DNA from: Enterococcus haemoperoxidus ATCC BAA-382
Lineage (GTDB): Bacteria; Bacillota; Bacilli; Lactobacillales; Enterococcaceae
Direction: 5' to 3'
NCBI RefSeq assembly: GCF_000407165.1
Contig: NZ_KE136479.1
Location: 1,375,464 to 1,439,463, forward strand
Length of the DNA: 64,000 bases
The notes under the pieces are model-generated. The model was given only the letters and a program-made list of their open reading frames with translations, did not search any database and was not told the origin of the DNA. Numbering within the stretch: the stretch's first letter is position 1; the number at the start of each line of letters is the position of its first letter. Positions 1-8,890 of the stretch are shown here, in pieces. A program made the translations under genes and the position numbers.

Positions 1-132
1 TTCGTTAGAGGTAGCATTATCTGACTCTTTGATTGCTTTTTTCTGATTCGTTTTGAAAGAATAACCACATTTCGGGCATAGGTCTTCTTTATTGTCTATT
101 TCTGTTCCGCAATTCGGACATTGTTTCGTCAT
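1..132 (-). CDS. zinc-ribbon protein, N-terminal part (cut by window edge)
   Basis: First 44 codons of a gene that continues past the left edge. The protein starts MTKQCPNCGTEIDN and carries two CxxC pairs (CPNC at residues 5-8, CPKC at 19-22), the usual pattern of a small zinc ribbon, followed by a Lys/Ser-rich linker. Many Firmicute membrane or secreted proteins begin with such a ribbon, so the function of the whole protein cannot be told from this piece. The ATG at 132 is preceded by AGGCGG at a good distance. A second ATG four bases upstream is in another frame. Confidence 0.7.
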   Translation of the reverse strand, partial: MTKQCPNCGTEIDNKEDLCPKCGYSFKTNQKKAIKESDNATSNE

Positions 133-167
133 TCATTCCGCCTCACATTCTACACATTCGTAAATCT

Positions 168-196
168 AATCTACCATAAAATCACGTTTCTTCCAA
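168..196 (-). promoter_or_regulatory. predicted sigma-A promoter of the zinc-ribbon gene
   Basis: Read on the minus strand: -35 TTGGAA (191-196), 17-bp spacer, -10 TAGATT (168-173), about 35 bp before the ATG. Judged by eye from the consensus only. Confidence 0.45.
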
Positions 197-230
197 TATG
201 TACTCTCTAACTTTTTTGTTACGATTGTTA

Positions 231-268
231 AAAACAGCCCTTTCCGAAAGAAATCGAAAAGAGCTGTT
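231..268 (-). terminator. rho-independent terminator after rpoD
   Basis: Inverted repeat AACAGC...GCTGTT with a CG/A-T inner stem, ending in TTTTT on the minus strand, 22 bp after the rpoD stop. It closes the dnaG-rpoD operon. Confidence 0.75.
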
Positions 269-289
269 CAAATTTTTAAGAAAAACTTC

Positions 290-1396
290 TTATTCTAGAA
301 AGTCTTTTAATTGTTTAGAACGAGAAGGATGGCGTAATTTGCGTAGTGCTTTCGCTTCGATTTGACGAATACGTTCGCGGGTTACACCAAATACTTTCCC
401 AACTTCTTCCAATGTTCTTGTACGTCCATCATCTAGACCAAAACGTAAACGTAAAACATTTTCTTCACGGTCAGTTAATGTATCAAGTACATCTTCTAAT
501 TGTTCTTTCAACAACTCATATGCTGCATGTTCAGCAGGACTTGTTGCATCTTGATCTTCAATAAAGTCCCCAAGGTGAGAATCATCTTCTTCACCAATTG
601 GTGTTTCCAACGAAACTGGCTCTTGCGCAATTTTCAATATTTCACGCACTTTTTCGGTCGGCAAGTCCATTTCTGCACCGATTTCTTCAGGCGTTGGTTC
701 CCGACCTAAGTCTTGCAGCAATTGACGTTGAATACGAATCAATTTATTGATTGTTTCCACCATATGCACAGGAATCCGAATTGTTCTAGCTTGGTCAGCG
801 ATCGCGCGAGTGATTGCTTGACGAATCCACCAAGTAGCATAAGTTGAAAATTTGAATCCTTTACGGTAATCAAATTTTTCTACAGCTTTCATTAGACCCA
901 TATTTCCTTCTTGGATCAAATCAAGGAATTGCATACCACGTCCTACATAACGTTTTGCAATTGAAACAACCAAACGTAAGTTAGCTTCAGCTAAACGTTG
1001 TTTTGCTTCTTGATCGCCTTCTTCGATTTTTAAAGCCAATTCTACTTCTTCTGCTGCTGTTAATAATTGAACACGTCCGATTTCTTTAAGATACATACGA
1101 ACAGGATCGTTGATTTTAACACCAGTCGGGGCAGATAAATCTTCCATTTGGGCTTTTTCAGCAACTTTTGCGTCTTTTTTAAGACTATGTTCACTTGGAT
1201 CACCATTTTCATCAACAACACTGATTCCAGCGTCTTCAACTTTTTGGATCAACTTCTCCATTTCATCTGCATTCAATGTAAATGGCGTTGCTAATTTGTT
1301 TGTTAGATCATCATAAAGAACAGTACCTTTTGGTTTGCTCTCTTTGATAAAGGCTGCCACTGCAGCTGCATATTTTTTTTCTGTTTCTTTTTCCAT
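290..1396 (-). CDS. rpoD: RNA polymerase primary sigma factor (sigma-70/SigA)
   Basis: Housekeeping sigma factor that directs RNA polymerase to -10/-35 promoters. The 368-residue protein has a short region 1.1, then region 1.2 ([11 protein letters not shown], about residue 97), regions 2.1-2.4 (about 135-205, with the -10-binding [13 protein letters not shown] block), region 3, and region 4 with the helix-turn-helix [20 protein letters not shown] near the C-terminus. It lacks the long non-conserved insert of proteobacterial RpoD, as expected for Firmicutes. It follows dnaG by 72 bp on the same strand with no terminator between, the classical macromolecular synthesis operon order. The ATG is preceded by an AGGGGG ribosome site. 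Confidence 0.98.
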   Translation of the reverse strand: MEKETEKKYAAAVAAFIKESKPKGTVLYDDLTNKLATPFTLNADEMEKLIQKVEDAGISVVDENGDPSEHSLKKDAKVAEKAQMEDLSAPTGVKINDPVRMYLKEIGRVQLLTAAEEVELALKIEEGDQEAKQRLAEANLRLVVSIAKRYVGRGMQFLDLIQEGNMGLMKAVEKFDYRKGFKFSTYATWWIRQAITRAIADQARTIRIPVHMVETINKLIRIQRQLLQDLGREPTPEEIGAEMDLPTEKVREILKIAQEPVSLETPIGEEDDSHLGDFIEDQDATSPAEHAAYELLKEQLEDVLDTLTDREENVLRLRFGLDDGRTRTLEEVGKVFGVTRERIRQIEAKALRKLRHPSRSKQLKDFLE

Positions 1397-1468
1397 GAAA
1401 GAAGGCCCCCTTCATTTTTCCATTCGGCTAAATATATAAATAATAGTCAACTACATCGCCTAAAACTT

Positions 1469-3379
1469 TTAGGACGCTGTACGACTTTTTTGCAATTGTT
1501 TTACTAAGCTTATGACTTCGATTGCTAATTCATCAACTAAAGGCTTATTTCCAAGACGTTCTGCTTCTTTTTTTTGCAGTTGCTTTTCCTTGATCTGATC
1601 TTCCAAGGTGGAATTTCCAATCACTCTTATGACATCTGCAATTTCACGATCAGAACTTTCTTCTGAAATGGTCTGCAAAGAAATATCAATCGCTAATTTT
1701 TTGATTGTTTCATCTTTTAGATAATCAATAAAATCAGCTAGTAGAAAGTCAGAATGAATACTCATATAACTATCTAACAACAAATAAAGTTCTTGATATT
1801 GGTCATGAGCAAAACTAAAGTCTGTTAGCTGAATCAGTTGATTTCTGACGCTTTGTTCATTCATTAAACGATACAACAACGTGCGCTCTGCTTTTTCTAC
1901 TTGTGTTAATGGTAGTTTATTTTGAACCGACGGAGTAACAACTACTTCTTCAAACATTTCTGGCGGTTCCAGCATGTCGTCGATCTCATAAGCTTGAGGT
2001 GGCGGTGTTACTTGTTGTTGCCGTTCTCTTCTCTTAGTAGAACGTTGTTGCGTTTCAAGTTGCTTCAACTGCTCTTCTAAAGAATGAAAGGATAGCTGAA
2101 ATTCTTGCGCTAATTGATTCAAATAGCGATCTCGCTCTAATGGCGACTGTACTAATATCAATTCTTGCAGCAGATCATTCACATAATCCAATTGTTCTTT
2201 TTCGTTGTTCATATTCCTAGTCAAACGATGATACTGCATTTTAAAGCTAAAAACAGTCTCTCGACCATGCAATGCTAACTCACGAAATGACTCGTTGCCG
2301 TATTTTCTTAAATACTCATCTGGATCCAGTTTTTCTGGAATACTAACGATACTTAATTGAAAACGACTGTGCTCACTTAATAAAGAAATAGCACGATTTG
2401 TCGCTTCTACTCCGGCGGTATCGCCATCGTAGCAAACTACAAGTTCTTTAGCTACTCGTTCAAGTTTACGAATCTGCTCGTTAGTCAAACTAGTTCCCAT
2501 AGAGGCGACACCGCTGGTAATACCTGCTTGCCAAGCTGCAATAACATCCATAAATCCTTCAAATAAAAACACAGTATTTTCTTTGCGAATCTCTTTACGA
2601 GCTTTGTCAAAGTTAAATAATGTATCTCTTTTATTAAACAAGACTGTTTCTGGACTATTTAAGTACTTGGGCATATCATCACCCGGAAAATCTTCTGTTT
2701 TAAGTAATCTTCCTGAAAAAGCAATCACGTTGCCACGATCATCATTGATTGGAAACATAACACGCTGGTAAAAACGATCTAAAAACTCACCGTTGTCTCT
2801 TTGAATAAACAATCCAGACTCCTTGGATAAATCCTCAGCTACTTCTTCATTTTGGAATACTTGACTTAAAAAGTCACGTTTTTGAGGAGCGAATCCGATT
2901 TTAAAGGTTTCGATGAGTTCTTTTGTCAGCCCGCGTTCTAATAAATAATTCAACGCTGGTTCACCAATTTGCGTATTCATCAAAACATGATGATATAAAT
3001 CAGCTGCTTTTTTATGCAGTTCGATCAACTTACGAGTTTGCAGATTTTCCGTTGAGTCTGACTCCGTTGTATTGACCCAGTCGATATTGACGGGTATTTG
3101 CTCTAATTCAGCCACTCTTCTTACGGATTCTGGGAAATTGATCCCTTCTATTTCCTGCAGAAAATTAAAAACAGTTCCACCTTTTCCGCAGCCAAAACAA
3201 TGAAAAATTTGTTTATCTTCTGCTACTGAAAATGAAGGGGAACGTTCTTCATGAAACGGACATAAACCCATATAATTCTTACCGGATTTTTTCAATTGAA
3301 CATATTGTCCAACGACATCAACGATATTCGTACGTTGTCTTACTTCCTCGATAACTTCTTGAGGAATTCTTTGTGCCAC
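1469..3379 (-). CDS. dnaG: DNA primase
   Basis: Makes RNA primers for replication at the fork with the DnaB-type helicase. Domains in order: CHC2 zinc finger (CPFH at about 40-43, CFGC at 61-64), catalytic core with the TOPRIM signature (FEGFMDV and VCYDGDTAG), and a C-terminal helicase-binding region rich in Gln/Glu and low in conservation. I start the gene at GTG 3379 (VAQRIP...) because GGAGGTGA lies just upstream; the open frame extends 8 codons further to a TTG inside that ribosome site, which is unlikely to be used. Length is then 636 residues, normal for the family. First gene of the dnaG-rpoD operon. Confidence 0.96.
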   Translation of the reverse strand: MAQRIPQEVIEEVRQRTNIVDVVGQYVQLKKSGKNYMGLCPFHEERSPSFSVAEDKQIFHCFGCGKGGTVFNFLQEIEGINFPESVRRVAELEQIPVNIDWVNTTESDSTENLQTRKLIELHKKAADLYHHVLMNTQIGEPALNYLLERGLTKELIETFKIGFAPQKRDFLSQVFQNEEVAEDLSKESGLFIQRDNGEFLDRFYQRVMFPINDDRGNVIAFSGRLLKTEDFPGDDMPKYLNSPETVLFNKRDTLFNFDKARKEIRKENTVFLFEGFMDVIAAWQAGITSGVASMGTSLTNEQIRKLERVAKELVVCYDGDTAGVEATNRAISLLSEHSRFQLSIVSIPEKLDPDEYLRKYGNESFRELALHGRETVFSFKMQYHRLTRNMNNEKEQLDYVNDLLQELILVQSPLERDRYLNQLAQEFQLSFHSLEEQLKQLETQQRSTKRRERQQQVTPPPQAYEIDDMLEPPEMFEEVVVTPSVQNKLPLTQVEKAERTLLYRLMNEQSVRNQLIQLTDFSFAHDQYQELYLLLDSYMSIHSDFLLADFIDYLKDETIKKLAIDISLQTISEESSDREIADVIRVIGNSTLEDQIKEKQLQKKEAERLGNKPLVDELAIEVISLVKQLQKSRTAS

Positions 3380-3427
3380 TGTTCTCACCTCCAAAAATAG
3401 CAAAAGCTAATTTATGCGATAGTCAGT

Positions 3428-3453
3428 AAAAAAGCACTGAAATCTTCAGCGCG
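3428..3453 (-). terminator. terminator-like hairpin in the dnaG leader (possible attenuator)
   Basis: On the minus strand a short stem (GC, one mismatch, CTGAA / TTCAG, GC) is followed directly by TTTTTT. It lies after the predicted dnaG promoter and before the dnaG ribosome site, so it would sit in the 5' leader of dnaG-rpoD. It may reduce read-through into the operon or may be a minor structure; the stem is short. Confidence 0.45.
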
Positions 3454-3483
3454 ACTTTCAAAAGACACAATTACACATGTTTT

Positions 3484-3511
3484 ATTGTATCATACTAAAC
3501 ATAATTTTCAA
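3484..3511 (-). promoter_or_regulatory. predicted promoter of dnaG-rpoD
   Basis: Minus strand -35 TTGAAA (3506-3511), 16-bp spacer, -10 TACAAT (3484-3489) preceded by TGA, an extended -10. Leader to the dnaG start is about 100 nt. Confidence 0.6.
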
Positions 3512-3604
3512 GTAAATTGCACCTTTATTTTCATAACTGTGAAATTCTGAAACTCATTGTTTACATAATATATATATAGTTAACTAGAATTATCTTTAAA
3601 GAAA

Positions 3605-3640
3605 CGAAAAAAACAGATAATAGCGTATCTGTTTTTTTCG
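3605..3640 (-). terminator. terminator after the SPFH gene (symmetrical)
   Basis: Near-perfect hairpin: seven A, ACAGATA, loop, TATCTGT, seven T. It can work on both strands but serves the minus-strand ATPase/NfeD/SPFH operon, whose last stop is at 3676. Confidence 0.85.
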
Positions 3641-3675
3641 TCAATGACTTGGATCACTCCACATCATGCTTAGTA

Positions 3676-4629
3676 TTAATCTTTAGTATCTTGTGCATTC
3701 CACAATTCTTTAACAACAGGAATATTCCCTAGTTCAGTCATGTTGCTGGGTAAGATCACTGTGTTTGTATCGCTTCTAACAACTTGCTTAAATGCTTCTA
3801 TCCCTAAATAAGCTAAAGTTTGTTCATTTAAATCACTGTCTTTGATTGCTTGATTCAAAGCTAAGATACGTTGTCTCTCCGCTTCTGTTGTTATACGAAT
3901 TCTTTCTGCTTCAGCATCAGCATCGATCTTGGTTCTTTCTGCACGCGCCTCTGCATCGATTTTCGTTTGTTTCGCTCTCGCTTCAGCATCGATTTGCATT
4001 TGTGATGCATTCGCTTCTGAATCTAAGATGATTGATTGTTTTCTACCTTCTGAAATCGTAATCGTCGATTCTTTATCACGACTAGCTGTAATCAGTTTGT
4101 TCATCGAGTTTACAATTTCATCTGATACAGAAATTTCGCCAATATTGATTCGATCAATTGATAATCCGTAACCAGCAGTAATATCTTTTACACTTTCAAA
4201 TAGACTTACATTGATTTCTTCGGTTCCATTAAGCACTTCATTCAAATCCATTTTTCCGATAATACCACGTAGATTTGATTGGCAATCTTGAATCATTGAC
4301 GTCACAGAATCTTCATTGTCATAAACAAAAGCTCGAACATCTGTTACATGATATTTAATTGCTTCATCTACTTCTACAATTACGTTATCGCGCGTAATCA
4401 CACTTTGAGACTCAATTTCTAGAGGTGTTTGCTTTAAAGATACTCGACCCCTTACTTTATACAATACAGGTATCAGAAAATGAAGCCCTGGATCGATTGT
4501 TTTAACATATTTACCAAAACTTTCAACAATTTTCACTTCACCTTGCTGGACAATAATCACCATTTTTGAAATTAGAAGTAAAACTAAAACAAGAACAATG
4601 ATAAAAATTAGAATATTAAGGATTATCAA
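3676..4629 (-). CDS. SPFH/stomatin-prohibitin family membrane protein
   Basis: Membrane-anchored scaffold protein of the stomatin/prohibitin/flotillin superfamily; in bacteria such proteins organise membrane microdomains and help membrane protein quality control. One N-terminal hydrophobic segment (about 3-27), then the SPFH domain (VQQGEVKIVESFGKY, DPGLHFLIPV, about 28-190), then a charged coiled-coil arm with three 11-residue repeats (about 211-247: QIDAEARAKQT, KIDAEARAERT, KIDADAEAERI). The start is TTG at 4629, inside the last codons of the NfeD-like gene (14-nt overlap), so it is probably translated by coupling; no strong separate ribosome site is visible. An NfeD partner next to an SPFH gene is a well-known arrangement. 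Function in this organism is inferred from family only. Confidence 0.88.
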   Translation of the reverse strand: MIILNILIFIIVLVLVLLLISKMVIIVQQGEVKIVESFGKYVKTIDPGLHFLIPVLYKVRGRVSLKQTPLEIESQSVITRDNVIVEVDEAIKYHVTDVRAFVYDNEDSVTSMIQDCQSNLRGIIGKMDLNEVLNGTEEINVSLFESVKDITAGYGLSIDRINIGEISVSDEIVNSMNKLITASRDKESTITISEGRKQSIILDSEANASQMQIDAEARAKQTKIDAEARAERTKIDADAEAERIRITTEAERQRILALNQAIKDSDLNEQTLAYLGIEAFKQVVRSDTNTVILPSNMTELGNIPVVKELWNAQDTKD

Positions 4630-4849
4630 TATAATTCACATCACTTTCGAATAAGTAGTTGTTTACAGTTACAAATAATTCGGTACTGGAGAAATCTACG
4701 ACTTCTAACATCGCCCCTTTCTCCGGGATACCGTTGATTACACGATACATATATGGACTACCGTATATCCGAATGATTCCATTAAAATTATCTGTCGATG
4801 ACCGAAAACACTTTCCAATCGTTTTGCGCATTTGATACTCACCACTCAT
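4616..4849 (-). CDS. small NfeD-like OB-fold protein (soluble domain only)
   Basis: A 77-residue protein with a predicted beta-barrel pattern (GIIRIYGSPYMYRV...GAMLEVVDFSSTELFV) resembling the C-terminal OB domain of NfeD proteins, without the membrane segments or the protease domain of long NfeD forms. NfeD proteins pair with SPFH proteins, and the SPFH gene follows with a 14-nt overlap, which supports the call. Its ATG has a strong AAGGAGGGG ribosome site, and the P-type ATPase gene lies only 39 bp upstream, so the three genes look like one operon. The similarity is by pattern, not by search. Confidence 0.6.
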   Translation of the reverse strand: MSGEYQMRKTIGKCFRSSTDNFNGIIRIYGSPYMYRVINGIPEKGAMLEVVDFSSTELFVTVNNYLFESDVNYIDNP

Positions 4850-4888
4850 ATATACCCCTCCTTATTTCCACACTTTTTTACTCCATTT

Positions 4889-7225
4889 TTAAAGATCTTT
4901 GATTGTTGTACCAGATCGTTTCATTTGGAAAAGTCCAACTATGATTCGAACAGTAATATTAATAAGCATCATTACTGCAAAAATAGGTAATGTCTGCTGA
5001 TTTAAAAATCCTACTTCTAAGATACTATGGAACAGCATTGCAGCGACATAAATCCCTCCCACGGTTGTAACAGCCAAGAAAATTCTAAGTGGATTAAATG
5101 GCAAACATGCGCGAACAACTGCCATACAGCTAATACCAATCAATAAGTAATACATCAACGTCGTTGTTTCCATTTGAGTGAAGCCTTGGTTTTGGCCCAT
5201 CAAATATACAGCAACAATATTTAACACTACTAAAACTGCATTAACAGATGCATTTCTTAATGCCGTCGGTAAGAATTTACCTCGTACTTTTCGTTTATCA
5301 CTTTCAAATGACAAGAAGAATGCTGGATATCCTTCAATTGCTAAATCAATCAATGTGATTTGGATCGGTATAAATGGAAATGCAATAGTAGTAAATACAC
5401 AAATCATTGATAAAATAAATGAATAAATCGTTTTTATAAAGAAGACACTCGCAACTTTTGTTACATTATTAACAACACGTCTACCTTCAAATAAAACATC
5501 GGGTAATGTTGTGAAATCAGAATCCAATAATACTAAATTAGAAATCTGTCTTGTCGCCCCATCACCTTCAGCCATGGCTATACTACAGTCAGCTTCTCTT
5601 AATGCTAAAACATCATTCACACCGTCACCTGTCATGGCAACAACATGATCATTATCTTTCAATTCTCGAACGATCGTACGTTTTTGCTGAGGTGATACAC
5701 GACCAAACACAGTGAATTCATGGACTGCTTTGCGCACTTCAGCTTCTGTTTCCATTTTCGATAAGTCAACATAAGATTCATAACCAAATAATCCAGCACG
5801 ACGCGCAATATTAGAAACAGTAACCGGATTATCACCAGAAATAACTTTTAAATCGATTCCCTCTTCACGTAAATAAGCTAATGTTTCATTAGCATTTTGA
5901 CGAATCGGATCATCGATTTCTAATACAGCCAAAGGTTCTAAATACGGCATCTTTTCTTCATTCAGTGGAGCATTTTCGGAAATGGCTAACATTAATACAC
6001 GATAGCCGTTTTCTTGTGCTTCAATCACTTCTTTCGGTAAGCGATCTGCTGTAACTAATTTCTCAGGAGCACCAAGATATACCGTTCCTAGTTCTGTAAA
6101 CTCGATTGCTCCCCACTTTCTTTCAGAAGAAAATGGCAATGATTTAACTGCACCATAACGGTTAGACAATTCGAAATGATCACGAATAGCTTGCATTGTA
6201 ATATTATTATCTGTACTTTCTGCTAGATAGCTACCGATGATTTGAGGAAAATTCTCATGATAGTTGGTATGTAAAATTTCTACTTTTTGAACTTTCATTT
6301 TCCCTTCAGTGATTGTACCCGTCTTATCTAAACAAAGTGTATCGACATGCGCTAAAGTTTCGATTGAGTACATATCTTGAACAAGAATTCGTTTTTTAGC
6401 TAATTTTACGACTCCTGTAGTTAACGTGATGCTGATCAAAAGAACCAAGCCCTTTGGCAACATTCCAAGTAATGCCGCTGCAGATGCGACCACTGACGCT
6501 TCTAAACCAGAGTTACGAATTAAGAACCCTTCTACAAACAAAATGATCCCCAAAGGAATGATTACTAAACTCGTGAATTTCGATACTTTACGAATCGAAT
6601 TGACTAATTCAGATTGAATTGGTTTATGCACTTTGGCTTCTGCAGTGATTTTAACTGCATAATTATCCGCTCCAACATGAATAACTTTTCCGTAAACTTG
6701 ACCACTTGCCAGAAAGCTACCCGATAATAAAATAGCGCCTTCTGTTTTCTCAATCAAATCAGATTCACCAGTTAATAGCGCTTCATTAGCTTCTGCTTTC
6801 CCATCTAAAACTTCCATATCAGACGGAACTTGTTCTCCAGCGGAAATCACCACGATATCATCTATGACTAATTCTTTTGTATCGATTTCTATCTGTTTAC
6901 CATCACGAATAACATGGACGCTTTCTTTTGCTACAATTGATAATTTTTGCACTAAATTTCTTGCATGGATTTCTTGATAGATTCCCATACCCATATTCAC
7001 TAATATAATTGCTAAAAACGCTAAATTGGAATAAGCTCCAACAAAAAATAAACATAGCGCGATCCCAAAGTTTAAAAAGTTAAACAATGTCATTACGTTG
7101 TCGTAAATGATGTCTTTCGTAGATTTAGCAACATTTTCCTCATAATCATTTTGTAACCCTTGTTTTTTTCGTTCCTCTACCTCTAATTGAGTTAATCCCT
7201 GTTTTAGGTCAAACTTATTTGTCAT
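4889..7225 (-). CDS. cation-transporting P-type ATPase
   Basis: Membrane pump that uses an aspartyl-phosphate intermediate to move cations. The 778-residue protein has the actuator motif LTGES, the phosphorylation motif CLDKTGTITEG, nucleotide-binding region, hinge MTGDGVNDVLAL, and hydrophobic segments at the N-terminus (about 40-80, 210-280) and in the last 200 residues. There is no N-terminal metal-binding CxxC domain, so it is not a CPx heavy-metal pump. Size and layout resemble the CtpE-like group found in lactic acid bacteria and mycobacteria, linked to calcium in the latter; the ion here is not known. It is the first gene of an operon with NfeD-like and SPFH genes. Confidence 0.9.
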   Translation of the reverse strand: MTNKFDLKQGLTQLEVEERKKQGLQNDYEENVAKSTKDIIYDNVMTLFNFLNFGIALCLFFVGAYSNLAFLAIILVNMGMGIYQEIHARNLVQKLSIVAKESVHVIRDGKQIEIDTKELVIDDIVVISAGEQVPSDMEVLDGKAEANEALLTGESDLIEKTEGAILLSGSFLASGQVYGKVIHVGADNYAVKITAEAKVHKPIQSELVNSIRKVSKFTSLVIIPLGIILFVEGFLIRNSGLEASVVASAAALLGMLPKGLVLLISITLTTGVVKLAKKRILVQDMYSIETLAHVDTLCLDKTGTITEGKMKVQKVEILHTNYHENFPQIIGSYLAESTDNNITMQAIRDHFELSNRYGAVKSLPFSSERKWGAIEFTELGTVYLGAPEKLVTADRLPKEVIEAQENGYRVLMLAISENAPLNEEKMPYLEPLAVLEIDDPIRQNANETLAYLREEGIDLKVISGDNPVTVSNIARRAGLFGYESYVDLSKMETEAEVRKAVHEFTVFGRVSPQQKRTIVRELKDNDHVVAMTGDGVNDVLALREADCSIAMAEGDGATRQISNLVLLDSDFTTLPDVLFEGRRVVNNVTKVASVFFIKTIYSFILSMICVFTTIAFPFIPIQITLIDLAIEGYPAFFLSFESDKRKVRGKFLPTALRNASVNAVLVVLNIVAVYLMGQNQGFTQMETTTLMYYLLIGISCMAVVRACLPFNPLRIFLAVTTVGGIYVAAMLFHSILEVGFLNQQTLPIFAVMMLINITVRIIVGLFQMKRSGTTIKDL

Positions 7226-7270
7226 GGATTCAGTTCCCTACTTTCTCCTCGTTAAAAATACATCTTCTTT

Positions 7271-7299
7271 AGTTTACTTGTTAATAGAAAGAAGTTCAA
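7271..7299 (-). promoter_or_regulatory. predicted promoter of the P-type ATPase operon
   Basis: Minus strand -35 TTGAAC (7294-7299), 17-bp spacer, -10 TAAACT (7271-7276). It follows directly after the terminator of the upstream lysozyme-like gene. Confidence 0.5.
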
Positions 7300-7348
7300 G
7301 AAAATCCTCAAGAATTCGTACTATTTAACAGACGATATTCTCAAGGAC
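7298..7348 (-). terminator. terminator after the lysozyme-like gene
   Basis: Long imperfect minus-strand stem: TCCTTGAGAAT-(A)-TCG pairs with CGAATTCTTGAGGA using two G-U pairs and one bulge, followed by TTTTCTT. About 20 bp after the stop at 7368. Confidence 0.6.
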
Positions 7349-7367
7349 CAATTACTTTGGTATTTAA

Positions 7368-7985
7368 TTAGTTCAACCACTTAATAAATTGCTCGTTCAT
7401 CTTAACTAGATCAGCATAAAACATATTTCCACCATTATTATACAAAAAGCCCCCATTGTAGATCAATGCTTGTGGTCGATAATAACGATATGTTTTTTGG
7501 TCTGTATTGCCTAGTAACGGTGACAAGACTTCTTTTGAATATTCTTCTGCAAGGTGAATCGAATTATTTCCGCCCCGTTCTTTTACAAACGCAATATAAT
7601 CTAATCCAAAATTATATGCTTGAACAGCTGTCCAAATATCACACCCAGCTTCATCGGCTTGCGCGATTGATTGTGCCAAAAAAGCAACTCCTGTGTCGAT
7701 ACTTTCTTTAGTTGTACCAATCATTTGTCTTTTACCATATGCACTTTCACTGCTTTGCATCAAGTCTTCTGAACGCCCTTTTGATTCAGTGTAAATAATA
7801 GCTAAAACTAAATTTTTATATTCAGGAATATTATTTTCTTTGACTGCCTGTTCTACCTCAGCTTCGTAGGTCATCACTTGCTGCACATTTTGGCGAATTT
7901 TAAACCCAAAATATCCTAACCCGATAATCAGCAATAGAAAAAATAAGAGCAGTATTTTTTTTACAATTTTCATCAATTTGCCCAT
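7368..7985 (-). CDS. membrane-anchored lysozyme-like (transglycosylase fold) protein
   Basis: Probable peptidoglycan-cleaving enzyme held at the outer face of the membrane. The N-terminus has one hydrophobic anchor (ILLLFFLLLIIGLGYFGF), then a domain like the lysozyme-like half of CwlT/conjugation hydrolases: AIIYTESKG with the candidate catalytic Glu, SAYGKRQM, TGVAFLAQS and AVQAYNFG. No LysM or NlpC/P60 domain is present, so it is a single-domain form. ATG 7985 is chosen over the TTG at 7997; neither has a strong ribosome site, and ATG 7973 is a third option. Single gene with its own terminator. Confidence 0.8.
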   Translation of the reverse strand: MGKLMKIVKKILLLFFLLLIIGLGYFGFKIRQNVQQVMTYEAEVEQAVKENNIPEYKNLVLAIIYTESKGRSEDLMQSSESAYGKRQMIGTTKESIDTGVAFLAQSIAQADEAGCDIWTAVQAYNFGLDYIAFVKERGGNNSIHLAEEYSKEVLSPLLGNTDQKTYRYYRPQALIYNGGFLYNNGGNMFYADLVKMNEQFIKWLN

Positions 7986-8108
7986 CTTATCATCCAAACT
8001 TTTTGTGAGTAGATTTCATCATACTTTATTATTCAAAAAAAATCTAAAAAAAGGCGGATTCTTTATTATTCTTTAAGAAAAATTTGGAATTTTCTTTGCC
8101 CATTTCAG

Positions 8109-8137
8109 TTTTAAATCTAAGTGAAAACCGATATACT
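8109..8137 (+). promoter_or_regulatory. predicted promoter of the hydrolase-mprF operon
   Basis: -10 TATACT (8132-8137) with a weak -35 (TTTTAA, 8109-8114) at 17 bp. About 25 bp before the ATG at 8162. Confidence 0.4.
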
Positions 8138-8161
8138 ATGAAAGATAGGTGGTAACGAGAT

Positions 8162-8881
8162 ATGGAAAAACAAAAAAAACTACTATTGACCAAGGATAAA
8201 AGCTTGATTTATTACGAAATATCAGGTAAAGGCTTCCCTTTATTCCTGCTTCATGGTAATGGCGGAAGCGGAAAATATTTTGAAAAACAAGTACCAGAAT
8301 TTAGCCGCTACTTCAAAGTCTTTACTGTAGACAGCCGAGGGCATGCTCGTTCGACAAACAATAGTAACTCACTCACTTTTGAGCAAATGGCAGAAGATTT
8401 GTACTCACTCATGGAACAAGAACAGATTAAACAAGCAGATATTGTAGGTTTTAGTGATGGTGCTAATTTGGCAATGGTTTTTGCTAAAAAATACCCCAAT
8501 ATGATTCATCGTTTAGTATTGAATGCTGGAAACACTGAGGTGCAAGGAGTCAGTTTGCCTATAAGAATTTTTACTACAATAGAGTACACCTTTTTGAAGT
8601 TTCTTTCCTTATTTAATAAGAAAGCAAAACGTCAACTACTCGTTGTTCGTTTAATGACACATGACATTGGCGTGTCTAAATCTGATCTTCAAACATTATC
8701 TGCTAAGACTTTAGTAATTGTTGGTAAGTATGATATCATCAGACGAGCTCATTCAATTTATCTAGCAAAAGAAATCCCGCATGCATCCTTTATTTTAGTT
8801 CCAAAACACGGACATTCTTTTGCAAAAAAAGATCCCAAAACATTTAATAAAGAAATCTTAACATTTTTACAAGAAAAGTAG
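8162..8881 (+). CDS. alpha/beta hydrolase, co-operonic with mprF
   Basis: A 239-residue alpha/beta-hydrolase fold enzyme. Oxyanion motif HGNGG at 31-35, nucleophile elbow GFSDGA with Ser 98, an acid in the VGKYDII stretch, and catalytic His in KHGHSF near the C-terminus. It ends 9 bp before the mprF start, so the two are surely co-transcribed. In Enterococcus faecium a hydrolase linked to an aminoacyl-phosphatidylglycerol synthase gene (AhyD) removes the amino acid from the modified lipid; this gene is a good candidate for the same role, which is inference from position and fold. AGGTGG precedes the ATG. Confidence 0.82.
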   Translation: MEKQKKLLLTKDKSLIYYEISGKGFPLFLLHGNGGSGKYFEKQVPEFSRYFKVFTVDSRGHARSTNNSNSLTFEQMAEDLYSLMEQEQIKQADIVGFSDGANLAMVFAKKYPNMIHRLVLNAGNTEVQGVSLPIRIFTTIEYTFLKFLSLFNKKAKRQLLVVRLMTHDIGVSKSDLQTLSAKTLVIVGKYDIIRRAHSIYLAKEIPHASFILVPKHGHSFAKKDPKTFNKEILTFLQEK

Positions 8882-8890
8882 GTGCTAATA

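Noticed and set aside
346-1316. Three plus-strand open frames of about 70 codons opposite rpoD
   Set aside because: They lie antisense to a conserved gene, have no ribosome site and give low-complexity or Cys/His-rich nonsense; typical shadows.
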